From positions 1 through 6,284 of the forward strand of contig JAAYMG010000284.1 in assembly GCA_012521525.1 (NCBI GenBank): 6,284 nt of DNA. The letters are read 5' to 3'. Position numbers and translations under genes: made by a program. Shown in pieces: positions 1 to 4,591 of the stretch. The stretch is from Clostridiales bacterium. Lineage in GTDB: Bacteria > Bacillota > Clostridia > Oscillospirales > JAAYOS01. Positions within the stretch are counted from its first letter, which is position 1; the number at the start of each line of letters is the position of its first letter. Under the pieces are notes generated by a model. It did not search any database, was not told the DNA's origin, and worked only from the letters and a program-made list of their open reading frames with translations.

Positions 1-17
1 CATGTCGACTGCTCCCC

Positions 18-236
18 TCATTCAACTTTGCCAAGGTATATCTTTGCGGAGCATATGCAATCCCTGCCGCATATCGGGCACAGGTATCCCTCAAGGCAAA
101 ATTCCCTGTAAAAATTTTCATACTGGCCCAGATATATGGTGTCGCAGGTAGCTTTGAGGATCTTTTCGGCAGGGACCTTCCCGTCCGGAAGCACCCAGAG
201 CTCGTAGACGGCATACCGGACGTTTTTTTGCTTCAA
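18..236 (-). CDS. hypothetical small Cys-rich protein, possibly a truncated fragment
   Basis: I do not recognise this family. The frame encodes 72 residues from a TTG at 236-234. The same frame stays open upstream to a stop at 284-282, reading through a stretch (TEAYEELKQKN) that looks like continuing protein, so the present start may be artificial and the N-terminus lost. Visible features are an aromatic, hydrophobic first half (YAVYELWVLPDG) and a C-terminal Cys cluster CPICGRDCIC (Cys 53, 56, 60, 62), plus Cys 31 and 47. The CxxC pair suggests a small zinc-binding knuckle, but this is inference. Codons favour G or C at the third position, as in the neighbouring genes, which supports coding. 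A GAGG lies about 11 bases before the TTG, a weak ribosome binding site. It stands divergent to the baseplate relic and ends close to the window edge. It could be a real small gene, the tail of a longer broken gene, or chance. Confidence 0.4.
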   Translation of the reverse strand: MKQKNVRYAVYELWVLPDGKVPAEKILKATCDTIYLGQYENFYREFCLEGYLCPICGRDCICSAKIYLGKVE

Positions 237-256
237 TTCTTCATAAGCCTCGGTAA

Positions 257-745
257 ACAGGGCCGTACCGGTGGAGCTTTTTCAACGGGAGCGGGATGCA
301 GGAATTCGGTTCGGTAAGGTATATGAACAGGAGCATAGTGCTCGGCAAAGCCGAAGGAATGGCGAAAGTCACGCTTGACGGCACGGAGTACTCCCTGATA
401 TACCTTGAAGCGCTGAAACCCGTATCCCATTCGATAACCCTCAAAAAGATCGAGCTGTCTTCAAAGTGCGACAAGACAGAGCCCGAGTTCGTAGTCGCCA
501 ATGATATAGACGTCGATGTGGATGCGTTCATGCCGTTCGGTGAAACCATATCCATGTTCAGCGAGTGCTACATCGGGCACGACAGGATATTCAGCCAGCA
601 GGGCGCGGCCGTCGAGCTGAGTTTCAGTCTTGCCGTCAGGGAAAAGCTTGCGTCGCTCAATACCGGCCAGGAGACCGAAGACCTCAGGGTCATAAAGCGG
701 AAGAGCGAGCCTGTCAGGCAGACGCTGGCTCATACATCTCCGTAG
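257..745 (+). pseudogene. relic of contractile-injection/phage-tail baseplate protein, first part
   Basis: This is the left piece of one broken gene; the right piece (749-1531) is in the same frame. The frame opens after a stop at 254-256. The first ATG is at 296, but recognisable protein (W-S-F-F-N-G-S-G from 272) lies before it, so ATG 296 is not the native start and the N-terminus is missing. The most telling segment is PFGETISMFSECYIG with FSQQGA (about 533-607), which resembles the conserved block of large 'putative baseplate assembly' proteins found in extracellular contractile injection systems and some tails. In such proteins it follows modules of the type W-x-Y-x-[ND]-G-x-G. Intact relatives sit in the baseplate that joins the spike to the tube and sheath. 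The frame ends at TAG 743-745. Just before it another frame (721-750) reads DAGSYISVEG, which fits better as the link to the next module, so paired indels are likely. The family call rests on remembered motifs, not a search. Confidence 0.55.
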
Positions 746-748
746 AAG

Positions 749-1531
749 GTGTCCATAGATTATTATAACGGCACGGGCTGGCAGAGGCTCAAGTGCTTTC
801 AGGATCATACCACCCTGTTTGACGGCAGGACGGACGGCAATATAACGATCAGATTCACCTGTCCCGACGACTGGATGCCCTCCGCCGCGGGAGGATATAT
901 GGGACGGGCAATAAGGATCAGGGTAGTTCAGGCAGACAACTGCTATTTGCTTCCGTGCGTGCATAAGGCGCCGGAAATCAGGGACCTGAAGATCTCCTAC
1001 TCATACTTCGACGAGAGGAAGAAACCGCAGCGGCTGAGGAGGATCTGCGGCACTCAGGTATCCGAGCTGACCGTCCAGATGCTGTCGGAAAAACCCTTCA
1101 CGGTATTTTCACCGCTGCCGTACGCCGCAAATGCATTATACCTCGGGTTCGACAGGAAGTTCGAGGGCTCGCCGATATGCATTTTCTTCAACGTGGAGGA
1201 AAACGTCTATTTCAAGAGCTCCCCCATCAGTTTCGAATACTCTTCGCCCTCCGGCTTCAAGGGCATGAAGGTCATCGACACCACCAACAATATGTCCGGA
1301 GTCGGGACGGTCACGTTCATTCCTCCGTCCGACATGACCAGGCTGACGATCGAGGGAAAGAGCTGCTACTGGATAAGGCTCACCGACGAGAAGGGCGTAT
1401 ATAATGACCCCAACCGCTACCATGCGTATATAAAGGACATCATTCACTCAGCAGGGGGCACAGCAAAATACATAAGGCTGCAGGTAAAATATATTGAACC
1501 GGATCATATATATAAAAACATAATAAATTAA
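749..1531 (+). pseudogene. relic of contractile-injection/phage-tail baseplate protein, second part
   Basis: This continues the gene broken at 745 in the same frame. It opens with GTG 749 and no ribosome binding site, so it is unlikely to start translation there. It encodes 260 residues. The first module begins VSIDYYNGTGWQRL and runs through a G-x-I-x-[IV]-x-F-x-x-P-x-D strand (ITIRFTCPDDW). A second unit starts at LGFDRKFEGSP (1142 onward), followed by FEYSSPSGF, a GTVTFIPPSD strand and SCYWIRL (1361-1381). This pattern of Y-x-G-x-G-[WF], G-x-[VI]-x-F-x-P and YW[IL]R is what I know from baseplate assembly proteins of contractile injection systems. After KDII (to about 1443) the reading becomes AT-rich and loses resemblance, ending in an arbitrary tail (HIYKNIIN). 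Relatives are much longer, so the 3' part appears deleted. No sheath, tube, spike or ATPase genes are present, so no working particle is encoded here. It could still be expressed as a fragment. Confidence 0.58.
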
Positions 1532-1535
1532 GCAA

Positions 1536-1580
1536 AACACATAATAACCCCCCGTTTCAAACGGGGGTTTATTATGTGTT
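1536..1580. terminator. bidirectional intrinsic terminator hairpin
   Basis: Two 19-base arms (1536-1554 and 1562-1580) are reverse complements with one mismatch and enclose a 7-base loop, TTTCAAA. The inner stem is C-rich then G-rich (CCCCCG/CGGGGG), and the outer stem is AT-rich. In the plus direction the G run is followed by TTTATTATG, a moderate U tract. In the minus direction the stem is followed by TTATTATGTGTTTT. It lies 5 bases after the stop of the baseplate relic and about 80 bases beyond the end of the convergent VOC gene, the usual place for a shared terminator. Function is inferred from structure and position. Confidence 0.8.
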
Positions 1581-1659
1581 AACTCTTGTTTGCGCATAAT
1601 CCAGTGGACGAAGTCGCACTGTGCGGATTTGGCTAAGCTGTAGTTCAAGTTAGCTTTGA

Positions 1660-2151
1660 TCAATTCCGGCCAACGACCTGGAACGACCTTTCGGTGTATT
1701 GCATGAACTCGATTTTGTTGCCGTCGGGATCGTGGGTCCACATCTGCCAGGTGTGCTCCATGCCCATTTTCGGCTCAGAGTCTATCGGCACGCCCTTGCT
1801 TTTCAGCTCTTCACATGCCGCGAAAATGTCTTCCACTACGAAGGACATGTGCTGATAGTTGAAGTCTTCATTGCCCGGCACATTCAGCTTTGAAGCGCCC
1901 GCTCCGTCGAACAGCTCAATAAAGGTCCCGTTGGGCATTTTGAAATATGTAATCCAGACTTTGTCCCGCATTTTCTCCAGACTCTCAAGATAAGCCTTGT
2001 CAAGATCCCGGCGGTCCTTCAAGCTGTCCAGGAGGTCGCCATAATAAAGATCGAACGCCTTCTCAAAGCCCATGACATCACGATAGAACCGGACCGATTC
2101 GTCCAGGACCCGGCATCTGAACGCCAAATGCCCCAATTCTTTGATCTTCAA
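1660..2151 (-). CDS. VOC (glyoxalase/bleomycin resistance/dioxygenase superfamily) protein
   Basis: A 163-residue cytoplasmic metalloenzyme of the vicinal-oxygen-chelate fold, two beta-alpha-beta-beta-beta modules in one chain. Metal-ligand positions are all present: His8 (LGHLAF), Glu79 (FIELFD), His101 (YQHMSF) and Glu148 (NKIEFMQ). Other family hallmarks are VRFYRDVMGF near residue 20 and HDPDGNKIEF near 140. Length matches lactoylglutathione-lyase-like proteins. An insert of about 30 charged residues (about 39-65, DLLDSLKDRRDLDKAYLESLEK) between the first two strands probably shapes the substrate pocket. The substrate cannot be read from sequence; glyoxalase I, methylmalonyl-CoA epimerase and ring-cleavage dioxygenases share these ligands. 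Start choice: there is no ATG near the N-terminus. TTG at 2160 directly abuts the AAAGGAG sequence, whereas TTG at 2151 lies 9 bases after GGAG and gives the typical N-terminus MKIKELGH, so 2151 is preferred. It is monocistronic, convergent with the baseplate relic and preceded by the repeat array. Confidence 0.9.
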   Translation of the reverse strand: MKIKELGHLAFRCRVLDESVRFYRDVMGFEKAFDLYYGDLLDSLKDRRDLDKAYLESLEKMRDKVWITYFKMPNGTFIELFDGAGASKLNVPGNEDFNYQHMSFVVEDIFAACEELKSKGVPIDSEPKMGMEHTWQMWTHDPDGNKIEFMQYTERSFQVVGRN

Positions 2152-2160
2152 GTTGTCCAA

Positions 2161-2168
2161 CTCCTTTA
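2161..2168 (-). promoter_or_regulatory. ribosome binding site of the VOC gene
   Basis: Read on the minus strand this is TAAAGGAG, a strong match to the anti-Shine-Dalgarno complement. It touches the TTG at 2160 with no spacer but is 9 bases from the TTG at 2151, which decides the start in favour of 2151. Confidence 0.7.
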
Positions 2169-2212
2169 CCGTTATTTATATAAAATACTTTGCTCACATG
2201 AAAAAACACGGC
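2169..2212 (-). promoter_or_regulatory. possible promoter of the VOC gene
   Basis: The minus strand just upstream of the ribosome binding site contains an AT-rich block, TATTTTATATAAATAA (about 2172-2187), offering TATATA or TATAAA as a -10 element. The corresponding -35 region falls in a T run (TTTTTTCATG, about 2198-2207) and is a poor match to TTGACA. This is the only AT-rich promoter-like stretch between the repeat array and the gene, but the call is weak. Confidence 0.3.
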
Positions 2213-2253
2213 GATGCGGATGATCATTACGGTTTGGTGGTGGTCAGGATGGC

Positions 2254-2463
2254 ATTATCCCATACATTATTCATTATCCCGCAAATCACACCGTAAATTA
2301 TACCGTAAAAATCCCGAACACTATCCAGCGAATCATCCCAAAATAATCCGGACCATTATCCCGCGAATCATCCCATCAAATTATCCTGCAGAATATCCCA
2401 TCACATTATTCCGTCTGTTATCCCGTGATATCATCCATATATCATTATACAGATTTATCCAAT
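2254..2463. repeat. degenerate tandem array of about 12-base units, consensus ATTATCCCG plus 3 bases
   Basis: The non-coding stretch between the VOC gene and the YdcZ-type gene is built of imperfect units such as ATTATCCCG, ATTATACCG, ATCATCCCA, ATTATCCTG and TTATCCCG. Taking the A before the C tract as phase marker, successive units begin this core at 2276, 2288, 2300, 2311, 2323, 2335, 2346, 2358, 2370, 2383, 2395, 2408, 2420 and 2433: steps of 11-13 bases, mostly 12. An isolated unit lies at 2257 and a last one near 2457. About 16 units are visible. Because 12 is a multiple of 3, one plus-strand frame (2214-2477) stays open and would encode a tetrapeptide repeat (IIPR-IIPS-NYPA-EYPI). It has no ribosome binding site and is probably a by-product of the repeat. 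Function unknown. Confidence 0.75.
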
Positions 2464-2527
2464 CCATTACAATATAGCAGAGATGATTTGTAATAATGAC
2501 ATAGATATTACGGATGGGAGGTCCGTT

Positions 2528-2956
2528 CTACTTCTTGAAAACGATGATTCCCGCGATCATAAGCACTACGCCTATCAGCTTGCTCCATTCCAGGCTGATT
2601 TTCTCCGTTCCGAACAACCCGATCGCTTCGATCAGGCAGGAAGTGACAAGCTGCGCCAATAATATCAGCATAGTCGCGTAAGCCGGCCCCAGATCCGAAA
2701 TGCCCCTGATGACCGTGAATGTGATGAAAGCGCCGATAACCCCGCCGAGCAAATACAGTTTGTTGTCGACATTGAAAACGGACAGCAGGTCCTCACGGCC
2801 CGTGATGAACCACGCAAAAATGCAGGCTATGAACGCCGTCAAATGCACCCAGCTGTTAGTAGCCCACATGTTTGACGAGTCCATGACGCGCGTGTTGAAA
2901 ACGCCCTGGACGCTCATCAGAAGTCCGGCAAGCAAAGCAAATATGATCCCGATCAT
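2528..2956 (-). CDS. YdcZ-type (DUF606) DMT family membrane transporter
   Basis: A 142-residue integral membrane protein of the drug/metabolite transporter superfamily, short YdcZ/DUF606 branch, which carries about five transmembrane helices in about 140-150 residues and probably works as a dimer or pair. Hydrophobic segments lie at about 2-20 (IGIIFALLAGLLMSVQGVF), 36-52, 67-84, 90-115 and 126-140. The opening segment with NTRV and the W-x-x-x-x-V motif is typical of the family. The basic end FKK suits a cytosolic C-terminus. Start choice: ATG 2956 follows AGGGTGATGAC, whose GGTGAT matches the extended Shine-Dalgarno. An ATG at 2980 is in frame but has no such signal. The open frame continues to 3313, but that upstream part is polar, Cys/Arg-rich and overlaps the divergent HD-GYP gene, so it is not coding. 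Substrate unknown; related EamA-type proteins export metabolites or drugs. It is a single gene, not obviously co-transcribed with the VOC gene 370 bases downstream. Confidence 0.88.
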   Translation of the reverse strand: MIGIIFALLAGLLMSVQGVFNTRVMDSSNMWATNSWVHLTAFIACIFAWFITGREDLLSVFNVDNKLYLLGGVIGAFITFTVIRGISDLGPAYATMLILLAQLVTSCLIEAIGLFGTEKISLEWSKLIGVVLMIAGIIVFKK

Positions 2957-3059
2957 GTCATCACCCTGAATGTCTGTCATGATATTTTGCGACCGGTTAT
3001 TATTCTTTGCCTCACGTATCCTTTTATGCCTGCAGGGACAATTTGGGAGGAAAACAAAA

Positions 3060-3088
3060 TTGATTATGACAGCCGATTGTAATATAAT
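3060..3088 (+). promoter_or_regulatory. sigma-70-like promoter of the HD-GYP gene
   Basis: TTGATT at 3060-3065 and a perfect TATAAT at 3083-3088 are separated by 17 bases, the optimal spacing for the housekeeping sigma factor. Transcription would start near 3095 and run toward the HD-GYP gene at 3202, giving a leader of about 107 bases. The leader includes a small hairpin with a T5 loop (TCGGCC/GGCTGA, about 3142-3158) and no recognisable riboswitch. Confidence 0.65.
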
Positions 3089-3201
3089 GTAATAGTAATT
3101 TCTTTCTGGTATGGAATTTACGCGCAAAAACATAAAGAATCGGCCTTTTTGGCTGACAAGACGAAAAATACGGAAAGTTTGGATGTGTCTGTCTTTATAG
3201 C

Positions 3202-4458
3202 ATGGATAAGTTGAAGATAAACATAAATGAGATGCTGGAAAGCATATCGAATGCTCAGGACCTGGTATCTCCAAGATTATCGAACCACCATCAGCAGGTA
3301 GCATACCTGGCATTCCGTTTGGCTGAGCATATAGGCCTGCCGTTCGAACAGCAGAAGGATGTCTATCTCGCCGGACTGCTTCATGACATAGGCGCCCTTT
3401 CGACTCCGGAAAGGCTTGAACTCCTGGAATCGGAACCCGTAAACGTACACTATCACGGTTTCAGCGGCGCAAAGCTGCTGGAAGGATTCATGCCGTTGAA
3501 GGAACCGGCATACATAATAAAGTACCATCATCTCCCGTGGAATCATGGAGAAGGGCGCGCCTTCAACGATGAAGAAGTGTCAATTGCAAGCCATATTATA
3601 CACCTGGCAGACCGCACGTGCGCATCGATCCGTTCCGGGGAAAATGTGATCGTGCAGAAGAACAGGATCCTGCCGGCAATACGCAAACAGGCAGGAGCGA
3701 AGTTTGAGCCTGACCTGGTCGATGCTCTGTGTGAGCTGTGTTCGATAGAGAGCATATGGCTGGACCTGGTTTCCGATGAACCGATCAGGATGATATCCGA
3801 TCCCGGTCTTCTGAACATCCATACTTCCGAGATCGACGACGTGATCGACCTGGCGTTCATATTCTCACATATCATTGACTTCAGGAGCAGGTTCACCTCG
3901 CTGCATTCCGCGGGAGTCGCAAAGACGGCCGAGAAGCTTGCGCAAATAATAGGATTTTCGCCCTTCGAATGCAAAATGATGCTCATTGCGGGCTACCTGC
4001 ACGATTTCGGAAAGATCGCGATCAACAGCCAGATACTCGAGAAGGAAGGCAAGCTGACCGAAGACGAGTTCAACACTATCCGAGTACATACATACTATAC
4101 CTACCGTCTGCTCGAACCGATAAAACAGCTGCAAACGGTGAACATCTGGGCTTCCTATCATCACGAAAAGCTGGACGGCACCGGCTACCCGTTCCATATT
4201 TCGGGAGACAGCCTGCCATTGGGTTCGCGGATCATGGCGGTTGCGGACATCTTTGCCGCGATAACTGAGGACCGCCCCTACAGGAAGGGGATGGATTACG
4301 CTGGTGCAAAAAGGGTGCTGGAGGAAAAGGTCGCAGACAACTCTATCGACAGGAGCGTAGTAAACACTTTGCTTGAAAACTTTGGCGAGATAAACTCCAT
4401 ACGCGAGCAGGCGCAGGCAGAAGCGGCGGAACATTATGAGAAATTTATGCGTCAATAA
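3202..4458 (+). CDS. tandem HD / HD-GYP domain phosphohydrolase, probable cyclic-di-GMP phosphodiesterase
   Basis: A 418-residue soluble protein without signal peptide or membrane segments. The C-terminal domain (about 230-390) is a full HD-GYP: His235, HDFGK (267-271), His296, HHEKLDGTGYP (320-330) and Asp349 in MAVADIF, followed by EDRPYRKGM. HD-GYP enzymes hydrolyse cyclic-di-GMP to pGpG or GMP with a di- or tri-iron centre. The N-terminal domain (about 25-140) is a second HD fold: His29/30, HDIGA (61-65), HGFSGA (85-90), HHLPWNHGEG (109-118) and ADRT (136-139). It keeps the metal-ligand pattern but has Ala for the Lys of HDxGK and no GYP loop, so it may be a plain HD phosphohydrolase or a regulatory domain. 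There is no receiver, PAS or GAF domain; the first HD may serve as sensor. ATG 3202 is the first start after an in-frame stop at 3154, although no Shine-Dalgarno precedes it. It is transcribed from the promoter at 3060-3088. glmS follows 133 bases later and may or may not be co-transcribed. Confidence 0.9.
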   Translation: MDKLKININEMLESISNAQDLVSPRLSNHHQQVAYLAFRLAEHIGLPFEQQKDVYLAGLLHDIGALSTPERLELLESEPVNVHYHGFSGAKLLEGFMPLKEPAYIIKYHHLPWNHGEGRAFNDEEVSIASHIIHLADRTCASIRSGENVIVQKNRILPAIRKQAGAKFEPDLVDALCELCSIESIWLDLVSDEPIRMISDPGLLNIHTSEIDDVIDLAFIFSHIIDFRSRFTSLHSAGVAKTAEKLAQIIGFSPFECKMMLIAGYLHDFGKIAINSQILEKEGKLTEDEFNTIRVHTYYTYRLLEPIKQLQTVNIWASYHHEKLDGTGYPFHISGDSLPLGSRIMAVADIFAAITEDRPYRKGMDYAGAKRVLEEKVADNSIDRSVVNTLLENFGEINSIREQAQAEAAEHYEKFMRQ

Positions 4459-4462
4459 TTCA

Positions 4463-4511
4463 AGTCAGCAATTAGAGTTAAAAATTTGAATCCATTGTTT
4501 TAGTCAGCAAT
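4463..4511. repeat. 10-base direct repeat AGTCAGCAAT in the glmS upstream region
   Basis: AGTCAGCAAT occurs exactly at 4463-4472 and 4502-4511, start to start 39 bases, in the AT-rich gap between the HD-GYP stop and glmS. It could be a pair of regulator sites or a small duplication. The gap otherwise holds no convincing terminator or gene. An in-frame 17-codon frame (4523-4576) exists there but lacks a ribosome binding site. Confidence 0.45.
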
Positions 4512-4578
4512 CAATATTCTGGATGATGGCCTCAGATTTGATCGATCAGGTGAGAGATTTTGCGGGCTATCTTTGACT

Positions 4579-4584
4579 GGGAGG
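4579..4584 (+). promoter_or_regulatory. ribosome binding site of glmS
   Basis: GGGAGG with a 7-base spacer (AAATATC) to GTG 4592 is a near-ideal Shine-Dalgarno. It fixes the GTG as the start; the next codon is the catalytic cysteine, as GlmS requires. Confidence 0.85.
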
Positions 4585-4591
4585 AAATATC

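Noticed and set aside
461..964. 167-codon open frame on the minus strand opposite the baseplate relic
   Set aside because: Arg/Pro/Gly-rich composition typical of the antisense of a GC-third-position gene; no motifs and no ribosome binding site.
1598..1627. Imperfect inverted repeat AATCCAGTG / CACT-gtgc-GGATT between the terminator and the VOC stop
   Set aside because: Interrupted by a four-base bulge; no associated gene or mobile-element end, so compatible with chance.
2254..2463. CRISPR array
   Set aside because: Units are about 12 bases, degenerate and contiguous, without unique spacers of 30-40 bases and without cas genes.
2214..2477. 87-codon plus-strand frame across the repeat array encoding a tetrapeptide repeat
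   Set aside because: Openness follows from a 12-base unit lacking stops in that frame; no ribosome binding site and the register shifts with 11- and 13-base steps.
2509..2527. Hairpin ACGGA/TCCGT as terminator of the YdcZ-type gene
   Set aside because: Only five base pairs and no U tract after it on the minus strand.
3095..3201. Cyclic-di-GMP riboswitch in the HD-GYP leader
   Set aside because: Too short and lacks the conserved paired helices and GNRA-type loop of the known classes as far as can be read by eye.
2957..3313. N-terminal extension of the YdcZ-type protein to 261 residues
   Set aside because: The extension is polar and Cys/Arg-rich, overlaps the divergent promoter and HD-GYP gene, and ATG 2956 has a ribosome binding site and gives the family's normal length.
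3865..4455. 196-codon open frame on the minus strand opposite the HD-GYP gene
   Set aside because: Lies entirely antisense to well-conserved HD-GYP motifs; shadow frame.
4523..4576. 17-codon leader peptide (MMASDLIDQVRDFAGYL) before glmS
   Set aside because: No Shine-Dalgarno, no run of regulatory codons and no attenuator hairpin; the frame is open upstream for only a short distance.
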